The position numbers were made by a program, and so were the translations under genes. A DNA stretch of 11,002 bases, from NCBI GenBank assembly GCA_022843345.1, contig JALHNW010000033.1, positions 1 through 11,002 of the forward strand. Reading direction: 5' to 3'. The notes beneath the pieces are model-generated. The model had not been told where the DNA came from. It made no database searches and saw only the letters and a program-made list of their open reading frames with translations. Numbering within the stretch: position 1 is the stretch's first letter; each line of letters opens with the position of its first letter. This stretch comes from Rubritepida sp. GTDB taxonomy: Bacteria > Pseudomonadota > Alphaproteobacteria > Acetobacterales > Acetobacteraceae. This document shows positions 1 through 9,021 of the stretch, piece after piece.

Positions 1-51
1 GGGCTGGCGGGGACGGCGCTGCTGGCGCGGCTGCCGGCAAGGGCGGGATAG
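1..51 (+). CDS. Possible 3' end of an unidentified plus-strand gene (partial)
   Basis: Frame 1 is open from the window edge to a TAG at 49-51 and would encode a 16-residue tail ending LLARLPARAG. Third codon positions are almost all G or C, as in the surrounding genes, and the reading ends just before the tandem hairpins that could serve as a shared terminator with the convergent ilvA. The piece is too short to identify a family. It could be chance, because GC-rich DNA is rarely interrupted by stops. Confidence 0.35.
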   Translation, partial: GLAGTALLARLPARAG

Positions 52-59
52 GGGGCCGC

Positions 60-176
60 GTGCGGCGACCCGGCCTTCTGCCGCGCCGCACCCCTCACCG
101 GCGTGCGGCGCCCCGGCTTTCAGCCGCGCCGCGCCCGTCTCCACGTGCGGCGACCCGGCTTTCAGCCGCGCCGCAC
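60..176. repeat. Three tandem copies of a 32-bp hairpin at the ilvA 3' end
   Basis: Near-identical 32-bp units lie at 60-91, 103-134 and 145-176, with 10-11 bp spacers (period 43 then 42). Each unit starts GTGCGGCG and ends with its reverse complement CGCCGCAC (CGCCGCGC in unit 2). Inside is a second stem, CGGCT-TTC-AGCCG, intact in units 2 and 3 and weakened in unit 1, where it reads CGGCC-TTC-TGCCG. Units 1 and 3 differ at only 2-3 positions. The ilvA stop codon (162-164) lies in the inner loop of unit 3, so units 1 and 2 look like downstream duplications of the end of ilvA. No T-run follows. The likely role is a strong transcription barrier or mRNA 3'-end protection for ilvA, and possibly for a convergent gene; this is inferred. 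Confidence 0.8.
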
Positions 177-1364
177 GACGTAATCCCCCGCTTCCAGCGC
201 CGCCACGATGGCGTCGGCCTGGGCGCGGTCGCGCACCTCCACCATCAGCTCCAGCTCCGCCGTCTGCACCGAGGGCGCGGCGAAGAGGCGCTGGTGGCTC
301 ACCTCGATCACGTTGCCGCCCGCATCCGCCACGCGGGTGGCGATGTCGGCCAGCACGCCGGGCCGGTCGGGGATGTCCAGGTGCAGGCGCAGCAGCCGCC
401 CGTCGCGCAGCAGGTTGCGGAGAAGGACGTTGGAAAGGATGCGCGGGTCTATGTTGCCGCCGCAGACCGGCGTGGCGACGCGCTTCCCGGCAAAGCGCTC
501 CGGGAAGCTCAGCACGGCGGCGAGGCCCGCCGCGCCCGCGCCCTCGCTCACCACCTTCGCGCCCTCGGCCAGCAGGGCGATGGCGTGCTCCACCGCGCGC
601 TCGGGGACCACCAGCACCTCCACGCCCAGGCGTTGCAGCAGGGCGAAGGGCAGCTCGCCCACGTCGCGCACCGCGATGCCCTCGGCGATGGTGGGGCCGC
701 CCACGGCCACCGGGCGGCCGGCCAGGCGCTGCGCCATGGCGGGGTAGCCCTCCACCTCCACGCCGAAGACCGGCAGGCCGGGGCGCAGCGCCGCCGCCGC
801 CACCGCGCAGCCCGCCACCAGCCCGCCGCCGCCGGTGGGCAGGATCAAGGCGTCCAGCGCGCCGGCCTCCTCCAGGATCTCCAGCGCCATGGTGCCCTGG
901 CCGGCCAGCACGCCCGGGTCGTCATAGGGGTGGATGAAGGTGAGGCCGTGCTCGCGCGCCAGGGCGTGGGCGTGGGCGGCGGCCTCGGCCAGCGTCGCGC
1001 CGTGCAGCACCACGCGGGCGCCGAAGCCCTCGGTCCGCACCACCTTGGTGGGGGGCGTGAAGCGCGGCATGACGATGGTCGCCGCCACCCCCATCAGCGT
1101 GGCGTGGCGCGCCACCGCCTGGGCGTGGTTGCCGGCCGACATGGCGATGACGCCGCCCTCGCGTTCGCGCGCGCTCAGCAGCGCCAGGCGGTTGGCCGCG
1201 CCGCGCTCCTTGAAGGCGCCGGTGGCCTGGAGGTTGTCGAGCTTCAGCAGCACCGCCGCGCCCGCTTCGCGCGATACGGCGGGGCTCTCGACCAGCGGCG
1301 TGCGCAGCACCCGCCCGGCGATGCGGGCGGCGGCCGCCTGGATGTCCGCCAGCGTGACCGGCAT
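162..1364 (-). CDS. ilvA: Threonine ammonia-lyase (threonine dehydratase) with C-terminal ACT domain
   Basis: This PLP enzyme deaminates L-threonine to 2-oxobutanoate and ammonia, the first step towards isoleucine. The 400-residue product has the fold type II lyase pattern: the Schiff-base lysine K52 in TGAFKERGA, the SAGNHAQ substrate loop at 76-82 and the phosphate-binding tetraglycine at 178-181. Residues from about 325 to 400 (LHLDIPDRPGVLADI onward) form a single ACT domain. That architecture matches the short, TdcB-like lyases with one ACT domain, not E. coli IlvA with its two regulatory domains. The usual TGSFKIRGA reads TGAFKERGA here, a mild departure. The ATG at 1364 is preceded by a purine-rich GGAAGGGG about 7 bases upstream. 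It lies 48 bases downstream of greA on the same strand and is probably co-transcribed. Its stop codon is embedded in a hairpin. Related serine/threonine dehydratases are possible, but threonine is the best guess. Confidence 0.93.
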   Translation of the reverse strand: MPVTLADIQAAAARIAGRVLRTPLVESPAVSREAGAAVLLKLDNLQATGAFKERGAANRLALLSAREREGGVIAMSAGNHAQAVARHATLMGVAATIVMPRFTPPTKVVRTEGFGARVVLHGATLAEAAAHAHALAREHGLTFIHPYDDPGVLAGQGTMALEILEEAGALDALILPTGGGGLVAGCAVAAAALRPGLPVFGVEVEGYPAMAQRLAGRPVAVGGPTIAEGIAVRDVGELPFALLQRLGVEVLVVPERAVEHAIALLAEGAKVVSEGAGAAGLAAVLSFPERFAGKRVATPVCGGNIDPRILSNVLLRNLLRDGRLLRLHLDIPDRPGVLADIATRVADAGGNVIEVSHQRLFAAPSVQTAELELMVEVRDRAQADAIVAALEAGDYVVRRG

Positions 1365-1412
1365 GCGTGAACCCCTTCCTCGGATGGGGAGGTTCCTAGC
1401 CGCTGCGTGCCC

Positions 1413-1886
1413 TCAGGTGAAGGCGACCTTGGTGATCTCCACCGACCGCGCGCCCCCGGGCGCCGGCACCTCGACCACCTGGCCCACCGCCTTGTCCATC
1501 AGCGCGCGGGCGAGCGGCGAGGTGAGCGAGATGGAGTGCGTCTTCATGTCCGCCTCGTACTGGCCGACGATGCGGTAGGTCTGCTGCTTCTCCGTCTCCT
1601 CGTCCAGGATGGTGACGCGGGCGCCGAAGCGCACCACGTCCCCGCTGAACTTGGCCACGTCCACCACCTCGACGGAGGGGATGATGGATTCAAGCTCGCC
1701 GATGCGGCCCTCGATGAAGGACTGGCGCTCGCGCGCCGCATGGTACTCCGCGTTCTCAGACAGGTCGCCATGCGCGCGCGCCTCCGCGATGGCCTGGATG
1801 ATCGCCGGCCGCTCGGTGCCCTTGAGGTGCCGCAGCTCCTCTTCCAGCCTGGCGAGGCCTTCGGCGGTCATGGGGAACTTCTGCAC
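1413..1886 (-). CDS. greA: Transcription elongation factor GreA
   Basis: GreA binds the RNA polymerase secondary channel and stimulates cleavage of backtracked transcripts. The 157-residue product matches the family's usual length. An N-terminal coiled coil (about 1-75) contains the tip motif HGDLSENAEYH with the two catalytic acidic residues at D41 and E44, the same numbering as E. coli. The C-terminal FKBP-like domain includes the conserved TYRIVG and ISLTSPLARAL segments. The start is GTG at 1884-1886, giving MQKFPMTAEG, which aligns with GreA N-termini; AAGGA lies 7 bases upstream (1894-1898). It follows carB after a 97-base gap that contains hairpins and precedes ilvA by 48 bases. Linkage of greA to carB is common in alphaproteobacteria as I know them. 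Confidence 0.97.
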   Translation of the reverse strand: MQKFPMTAEGLARLEEELRHLKGTERPAIIQAIAEARAHGDLSENAEYHAARERQSFIEGRIGELESIIPSVEVVDVAKFSGDVVRFGARVTILDEETEKQQTYRIVGQYEADMKTHSISLTSPLARALMDKAVGQVVEVPAPGGARSVEITKVAFT

Positions 1887-1985
1887 TGGCAGTTCCTTCG
1901 CACATCTTCCCCGCCGGGCGTTCGGCCCGCAGCGAAACGCCGGCGGTGGGGGGTGGGGAGGGGGCCTGTCCGCCCCCGCCCGGTG
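1887..1985 (-). promoter_or_regulatory. carB-greA intergenic region with two hairpins
   Basis: Two inverted repeats are visible. GGGGGC (1960-1965) pairs with GCCCCC (1972-1977) around a 6-base loop, and the stem begins 8 bases after the carB stop. A second, GCCGGGCGTT (1913-1922) with AACGCCGGC (1936-1944), pairs with one bulged G. Neither is followed by a T-tract on the minus strand, so they are not classic intrinsic terminators. They may weaken read-through or protect the carB mRNA 3' end, leaving greA-ilvA partly independent. I cannot find a convincing -35/-10 pair for greA here. Confidence 0.35.
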
Positions 1986-5246
<3,261 letters not shown>

Positions 5247-5253
5247 GGTGCGT

Positions 5254-5514
5254 TCAGTCCCGGTTGTCGGCGCGCTTGGCGCTGAAGAGGAGGAGGGGCA
5301 GCAGCAGCATGTGCGGCACGCCCCAGAAGATGAGCGCGGTCAGCCGGTTCTCCGCGTCCAGGAACAGGAGCGTGGCGGAATGCACGGCGACCGAGATGAG
5401 GAAGGCGAGCCAGGCGGCGCGGCGCACCGGATACAGCTTGCGCAGCGCATGGGCGAGCCAGAACAGCACCACGCCGCTGTAGGCCAGCGCCATGAGGGGG
5501 ATGGCGATCATCAT
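5254..5514 (-). CDS. Small three-helix membrane protein, unknown function (86 aa)
   Basis: I do not recognise a family. The 86-residue product starts [14 protein letters not shown] and has three likely membrane segments (about 3-23, 33-52 and 60-77) joined by a basic loop (RKLYPVRR) and a short acidic loop (DAENR), ending in a charged tail (KRADNRD). The start is set by an ATGA overlap with the stop of the upstream small membrane gene at 5511-5514; longer in-frame extensions overlap that gene and look non-coding. It ends 7 bases before carB. Its place between two tightly packed genes argues that it is real and translated. It may work with the adjacent three-helix protein as a pair; this is inferred from size and overlap only. 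Confidence 0.75.
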   Translation of the reverse strand: MMIAIPLMALAYSGVVLFWLAHALRKLYPVRRAAWLAFLISVAVHSATLLFLDAENRLTALIFWGVPHMLLLPLLLFSAKRADNRD

Positions 5515-5747
5515 CGGCCGAACCTCCGAACCCGCAGCGCCATGGCACCCGCCGCGATGGCCTGCGCGGATGCGACGAGGCCCACCACCCACCAGCGGTC
5601 CAGGCTCGTCGCGGCGTAGAGCACCAGGCCCATCAGCAGCATGGACAGCCCCATCGCCGCCTCGCGCTGCGCGATGACGCGGCCCAGCGCCACCGCCAGC
5701 AGCAGCGCCGCGACGGCGAGCGGCGGCAGGAGCAGCAGCGGCGTCAT
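5511..5747 (-). CDS. Small hydrophobic membrane protein, unknown function (78 aa)
   Basis: I do not recognise a family. The 78-residue product starts MTPLLLLPPLAVAALL and has an N-terminal membrane segment (about 3-22), then two more (about 33-48 and 53-71), and ends with a basic tail (RVRRFGR). The start is fixed by a 4-base ATGA overlap with the stop of the LysE-type exporter gene (5744-5747), and the gene itself overlaps the next small membrane gene by ATGA. Such overlaps at both ends imply coupled translation and co-expression. A helper of the upstream exporter, or half of a two-component small membrane complex with its neighbour, are possible roles, but nothing in the sequence proves either. 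Confidence 0.72.
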   Translation of the reverse strand: MTPLLLLPPLAVAALLLAVALGRVIAQREAAMGLSMLLMGLVLYAATSLDRWWVVGLVASAQAIAAGAMALRVRRFGR

Positions 5748-6379
5748 GCCGCGCGCCCCTGGAAGGCCAGCTTCGCCGCCAGCAAGGCCAGCGCCCCGCC
5801 CAGCACCCAGCGCTGCGCCGCCAGCCACACCGGCCGCGTGGCGAGGAAGCGCGCCGTGCCGGACGCGCCCTTCACCAGCACGCCGTCGAAGATGGTGCAG
5901 GTGATGATCTGCACGAGGCCCAGCACCACGGCCTGGAGGAACACGTCGCCCCGCGCGGGGTCCAGGAAGGGCGGGAAGACGGCGACGTAGAACAGCGCCA
6001 CCTTGGGGTTCAGCGCGGCGGTGGCGAAGCCCACGGCGAAGAGCCGCGCGTCGCTTTCCACCGGCATGGCACGCGGCGCCCAGAGCGGCTGCCCGCCCGG
6101 CCGCACGCATTGCCACGCCATCCACAGCAGGTAGAGCGCGCCGCCGATCCGCAGCGCGTCCCAGGCGAAGGGCACGGCGAACAGCGCCGCCGTCAGCCCG
6201 CCCGCCGCGCAGAGCATGATGGCGAGCGACCCCGTCTGGCAGCCGATGAGCGACACCATCCCCGCCCGCGTCCCCTGCGCCAGCGCGCGGGAAACGAGGT
6301 AGAGCATGTTCGGCCCCGGCGTGGCGGCGAGGCCGAGCGAGAGGGCTGCGAAGACGAGAAGGGTTTCCGGCGAGGGCAT
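5744..6379 (-). CDS. LysE/RhtB-family amino-acid exporter
   Basis: A 211-residue inner-membrane protein of the LysE/RhtB superfamily, which exports amino acids such as lysine, arginine, homoserine or threonine. Diagnostic features are the first helix followed by ATPGPNMLYLVSRALAQGTRAG (at about 18-39, shown here as its two ends ATPGPN and GTRAG), a second helix with the IGCQTG motif, the ALYLLWMAWQ helix near 80, and the FATAALNPKVALFYVAVFPPF region near 130, which includes the conserved NPK. About six membrane segments are expected. The ATG at 6379 lies one base after the SDR stop (TGAGATG). An upstream in-frame ATG at 6406 would overlap the SDR gene and adds an atypical leader, so I reject it. 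The substrate cannot be read from sequence. Its place between carA and carB makes arginine or another carbamoyl-phosphate-linked compound an attractive but unproven idea. Confidence 0.9.
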   Translation of the reverse strand: MPSPETLLVFAALSLGLAATPGPNMLYLVSRALAQGTRAGMVSLIGCQTGSLAIMLCAAGGLTAALFAVPFAWDALRIGGALYLLWMAWQCVRPGGQPLWAPRAMPVESDARLFAVGFATAALNPKVALFYVAVFPPFLDPARGDVFLQAVVLGLVQIITCTIFDGVLVKGASGTARFLATRPVWLAAQRWVLGGALALLAAKLAFQGRAA

Positions 6380-6380
6380 C

Positions 6381-7127
6381 TCACCCCATCGCCGCGAAGC
6401 CGCCATCCACCGGGATGGCCGCGCCGGTCACGAAGCCCGCCGCGTCGCTCGCCAGGAAGGCGGCGATCCCGCCCAGGTCGTCCGGCGTGCCCCAGCGCCC
6501 GGCCGGGGTGCGGGCGATCTGGCGCTCGTACAGCCCGGGCTGGTGGGTGCGCGCGCGGTCGGTCAGCTCCGTCTCGATCCAGCCGGGCAGCACCGCGTTC
6601 GCCGTGATGCCGTCCCCCGCCCAGGCGGTGGCCAGCACCTTGGTGTACTGCACCACCGCACCCTTGGACGCCGCATAGGCCGGCGAGAAGGGCAGCCCGA
6701 ACAGCGCCATGATGGACGCCACGTTGATCACCCGCCCCACGCCATGCGCCTTCAGCAGCGGGTGCGCCCCGCGGGTGAGGCGCATGAGCGAGGTAAGGTT
6801 GGTGTCCATCACCGTCGCCCAGTCCTCGTCCGAGACTTCCTCGGGCCGGCGGCGGATGTTGGTGCCGGCGTTGTTCACCAGGATGTCCAGCCGGCCGAAG
6901 CGCGCCCGCACCGCCTCCAGCACCCGCGCCTCGGCGCCCGGTTCCACCAGGTCGGCCGCGATCACCAGCGCGCCGGGCAGGGCGGCGGCGGCCGCCTCGT
7001 TCTTCGCCACGTTGCGGCCGGTGATGGCGACCGACCCGCCGTTGGCGGCCAGCGCCTTCGCCATGCCCAGCCCGATGCCGCCATTGCCGCCGGTGACCAG
7101 CGCCACGCGGCCCGAAAGATCCCACAT
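6381..7127 (-). CDS. Short-chain dehydrogenase/reductase (SDR), classical type
   Basis: A 248-residue NAD(P)-dependent oxidoreductase with a complete classical SDR signature: the cofactor motif TGGNGGIG at 12-19, D59, NNAG at 85-88, and the catalytic tetrad N110, S138, Y151 and K155. The C-terminal PGWIETEL and FVTGAAIPVDGGF segments are typical of the family. It resembles KduD/glucose-1-dehydrogenase-like or 3-oxoacyl-ACP-reductase-like SDRs, but the substrate cannot be assigned. The start ATG at 7125-7127 overlaps the carA stop by one base (TGATG), implying coupled translation. A GTG immediately upstream (7130) is an alternative that adds one residue. No functional link to carbamoyl phosphate is evident; it appears to have been inserted into the car operon. 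Confidence 0.92.
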   Translation of the reverse strand: MWDLSGRVALVTGGNGGIGLGMAKALAANGGSVAITGRNVAKNEAAAAALPGALVIAADLVEPGAEARVLEAVRARFGRLDILVNNAGTNIRRRPEEVSDEDWATVMDTNLTSLMRLTRGAHPLLKAHGVGRVINVASIMALFGLPFSPAYAASKGAVVQYTKVLATAWAGDGITANAVLPGWIETELTDRARTHQPGLYERQIARTPAGRWGTPDDLGGIAAFLASDAAGFVTGAAIPVDGGFAAMG

Positions 7128-8482
7128 CACGCCTTGCCCTCCATCACCCGCATGAAGCGGTGGAACAGGTGGTGGCTGTCGGACGGGCCGGGCGACGCCT
7201 CCGGATGGTACTGCACGGAAAACGCCGGCCGGTCGGTGGCCGCGATGCCCTCGTTCGTGCCGTCGAACAGGCTGCGGTGCGTGACCTTCACCGTGGCGGG
7301 AAGCGACGCCTCGTCCACCGCGAAGCCGTGGTTCTGGCTGGTGATCTCCACCTTGCCCGTCTCCAGGTCCTTCACCGGCTGGTTGGCGCCGCGGTGGCCG
7401 CGCTCCAGCTTGTAGGTCTTGGCCCCCAGGGCGAGCGCCAGCAGCTGGTGCCCCAGGCAGATGCCGAAGACCGGCACGCGCTGGGCCAGCACCGCCTGGA
7501 TGGCCGGCACGGCGTAGATGCCGGTCGCCGCCGGGTCGCCGGGGCCATTGGACAGGAACACGCCGTCCGGGGCGTGGCGCAGGATCTCCTCGCCGGTGGC
7601 GGTCGCGGGCAGCACGGTCACCTCGCAGCCGGCATCGGCCAGGCAGCGCAGGATGTTGCGCTTGGCGCCGTAATCAATCGCGACGACCTTCTTGGTCGGT
7701 GCCGCCTGCTTGCCGAAGCCCTCGCCCCAGGCCCAGCGCGTCTCGTTCCAGGAATAGGCCTGCCGCGCGGTCACCTCCTTCGCCAGGTCCATGCCCTCCA
7801 GCCCCGGCCAGGCCTTGGCCTGGGCCAGCAGGGCCGGGATGTCGAAGCGGCCATCGGCGGGGAAGTGCAGCACGCCGTTGGGCGCGCCGCCGTCGCGGAT
7901 GCGCGCGGTCAGCGCCCGCGTGTCCAGCCCGCCCAGGCCCGGGATGCCGTGGCTCAGCAGCCATTCGTGCAGGTGGCGCGTGGCGCGGTAGTTCGACGGT
8001 TCGGAGACGTCCTGCTTGACGATGAGGCCGCGGGCCACGGGCGTCGCCGCCTCCATGTCCTCGGGGTTCGTGCCGACGTTGCCGATGTGTGGGAAGGTGA
8101 AGCAGATCACCTGGCCGGCGTAGGAGGGGTCGGTCAGCGTCTCCTGGTAGCCGGTCATGCCGGTGTTGAAGCAGATCTCGGCCACGCGGGTGCCGTGGGC
8201 GCCGAAGCCCACCCCCCAATGCACGCTGCCGTCATCGAGCACGAGCGCGGCGGTGGCGCCCTCGGGGGCGGCGTTGGGCATGGCGGGTTCCTCGGGGTCT
8301 TGCTTGCTGGGGGCCAAGTCTGCCAGGGACAGGCCGGTGCTGGCCAGGATGGCGGGCCAGTGCTTGGCCGGGATGGCCCGGGACTGGCGCCACTTGCGGA
8401 TGGCCTCGGTGCCCACGCCGCAGGCGGCGGCGGCGGCCTCTGCCCCGCCCAGGAGGGCGAGGATGTCGTCCACGGTGCGCAT
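7127..8482 (-). CDS. carA: Carbamoyl-phosphate synthase small subunit with N-terminal helix-turn-helix domain
   Basis: CarA is the glutaminase that feeds ammonia to CarB. The conserved CarA body begins at an internal ATG (8281) and is 384 residues long (E. coli 382). The class I amidotransferase triad is present: Cys in FGICLGHQ (C342 of the long form, 275 of the short), His and Glu in QYHPEA (H426/E428, or 359/361). Upstream, the same frame continues for 67 codons with strongly GC-ending codons, to an ATG at 8482. This part encodes a Cro-like HTH: MRTVDDILALLGG, then GVGTEAIRKWRQ as the likely recognition helix (about 22-33) and IPAKHWPAIL. The 8482 start lacks a Shine-Dalgarno but lies 6 bases after a -10-like TATACC, fitting leaderless translation. 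The 8281 start has GAGGAA 6 bases upstream. The long form (451 aa) is preferred; the short form may also be made. A still longer reading from 8560 runs through operators and is rejected. Confidence 0.88.
   Translation of the reverse strand: MRTVDDILALLGGAEAAAAACGVGTEAIRKWRQSRAIPAKHWPAILASTGLSLADLAPSKQDPEEPAMPNAAPEGATAALVLDDGSVHWGVGFGAHGTRVAEICFNTGMTGYQETLTDPSYAGQVICFTFPHIGNVGTNPEDMEAATPVARGLIVKQDVSEPSNYRATRHLHEWLLSHGIPGLGGLDTRALTARIRDGGAPNGVLHFPADGRFDIPALLAQAKAWPGLEGMDLAKEVTARQAYSWNETRWAWGEGFGKQAAPTKKVVAIDYGAKRNILRCLADAGCEVTVLPATATGEEILRHAPDGVFLSNGPGDPAATGIYAVPAIQAVLAQRVPVFGICLGHQLLALALGAKTYKLERGHRGANQPVKDLETGKVEITSQNHGFAVDEASLPATVKVTHRSLFDGTNEGIAATDRPAFSVQYHPEASPGPSDSHHLFHRFMRVMEGKA
8288..8293 (-). 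promoter_or_regulatory. Shine-Dalgarno for the internal CarA start at 8281
   Basis: Read on the minus strand this is GAGGAA, followed by 6 bases (CCCGCC) and then the ATG at 8279-8281 that begins the normal CarA sequence (MPNAAPEGATAALV). This is a good ribosome binding site lying inside the coding frame of the longer HTH-CarA. It is the reason to suspect a second, HTH-less CarA product of 384 residues. The same bases encode the Pro-Glu-Glu linker of the long form, so the match could also be incidental. Confidence 0.55.
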
Positions 8483-8488
8483 GGCGGC

Positions 8489-8517
8489 GGTATATGGGAA
8501 GAAACTTCCCAGGTCGA
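8489..8517 (-). promoter_or_regulatory. Putative carA promoter, leaderless geometry
   Basis: On the minus strand a -35-like TCGACC (8512-8517) and a -10-like TATACC (8489-8494) are separated by exactly 17 bp. Each matches its consensus at 4 of 6 positions. The -10 is followed by GCCGCC and then the ATG at 8480-8482, so a start point 7 bases after the -10 would be the A of the start codon. The 17-bp spacer is entirely made up of a perfect palindrome (8495-8511), so a bound protein would block the promoter. The assignment is by eye and has no experimental support. Confidence 0.5.
8495..8511. promoter_or_regulatory. Operator-like palindrome 1
   Basis: TGGGAAGAAACTTCCCA is a perfect 7-bp inverted repeat around a 3-base centre. 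It sits between the proposed -35 and -10 of carA, and its edge is 12 bases upstream of the HTH-carA ATG. It shares its arms with palindrome 2 (8533-8549). The form is that of a dimeric HTH protein's binding site, and the HTH encoded immediately downstream is the obvious candidate ligand; that pairing is inferred. Confidence 0.7.
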
Positions 8518-8532
8518 GTTGGAACTTCAAGC

Positions 8533-8549
8533 TGGGAAGTTTTTTCCCG
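8533..8549. promoter_or_regulatory. Operator-like palindrome 2
   Basis: TGGGAAGTTTTTTCCCG repeats the GGGAA-N7-TTCCC design of palindrome 1, with centres 38 bp apart. Taken as arms of one larger structure, 8496-8512 and 8532-8548 are reverse complements at 16 of 17 positions around a centre at 8522, and AGTT-GG-AACT (8517-8526) marks nearly the same centre. This copy lies just upstream of the yqeY ribosome binding site, so occupancy could affect both divergent genes. Confidence 0.65.
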
Positions 8550-8565
8550 GAAAAGGACACGGACG

Positions 8566-9018
8566 ATGGAACTGCGCGAGCGATTCACCGCGGAACTCAA
8601 GACCGCCATGCTGGCGAAGGACGCCCCGCGCGTCGGCACGCTGCGGATGGTGACGGCCAAGCTGAAGGACGCCGACATCGCCACCCGCCCCGGCCCGCCG
8701 CTGGACGAGGCCGGCATCGTCGCCATGCTGCGCGGCATGGCCAAGTCCCGCCGCGAATCGGTGGAGATGTACCGCCAGGGCGGCCGGCCCGAGCTGGCCG
8801 AGAAGGAAGAAGCGGAGATCGCCGTCATCGAAGCCTTCCTGCCGCGGCAGATGGACGAGGCGGCGATGGGGGCGGCCGTGCGGGACGCGGTGGCCGAGGC
8901 GGGCGCCACCACGGTGAAGGACATGGGCAAGGTGATGGCGGCACTCCGCGCGAAGCACGCGGCCAGCCTGGACATGGCGAAGGCCGGGCCGCTGGTGAAG
9001 GCGGCGCTGGGGGGCTGA
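8566..9018 (+). CDS. yqeY: GatB/YqeY domain-containing protein
   Basis: The 150-residue product matches the stand-alone GatB/YqeY family, small all-helical proteins related to the tail domain of the GatB subunit of tRNA amidotransferase, which is thought to contact tRNA. Family features include MELRERFTAELKTAMLAKD at the start, TLRMVTAKLKDADI, the KSRRESVEMYRQGGRPELAEKEE region (residues 62-84, shown here by its ends KSRRES and AEKEE), AVIEAFLPRQM, and a C-terminal DMGKVMAALRAKHA. The start at 8566 has AAGGA 8 bases upstream (8553-8557). An upstream in-frame ATG at 8494 would translate the operator palindromes and is rejected. It is transcribed divergently from carA and shares its control region. 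I could not find a convincing plus-strand promoter. Its cellular role is not firmly established for the family. Confidence 0.94.
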   Translation: MELRERFTAELKTAMLAKDAPRVGTLRMVTAKLKDADIATRPGPPLDEAGIVAMLRGMAKSRRESVEMYRQGGRPELAEKEEAEIAVIEAFLPRQMDEAAMGAAVRDAVAEAGATTVKDMGKVMAALRAKHAASLDMAKAGPLVKAALGG

Positions 9019-9021
9019 TCC

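Noticed and set aside
8519..8547. Plus-strand promoter for yqeY using TTGGAA at 8519-8524
   Set aside because: No acceptable -10 lies 16-18 bp downstream; the T-rich stretch at 8540-8545 belongs to palindrome 2. A yqeY promoter must exist but I cannot place it.
8483..8560. Further 26-codon N-terminal extension of CarA starting at 8560
   Set aside because: Its codons are AT-rich at third positions (TTT, AAA, AAA, CTT), it runs through both palindromes and the promoter, and it resembles nothing; composition switches to normal coding only from 8482.
8494..8565. Upstream start for YqeY at 8494
   Set aside because: The added residues would be translated from the operator palindromes. The ATG at 8566 has a proper AAGGA and gives the normal family N-terminus.
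7160..8653. 497-codon plus-strand open frame opposite carA
   Set aside because: It is antisense to conserved carA sequence, has no recognisable motif and shows the composition of a GC-driven shadow frame.
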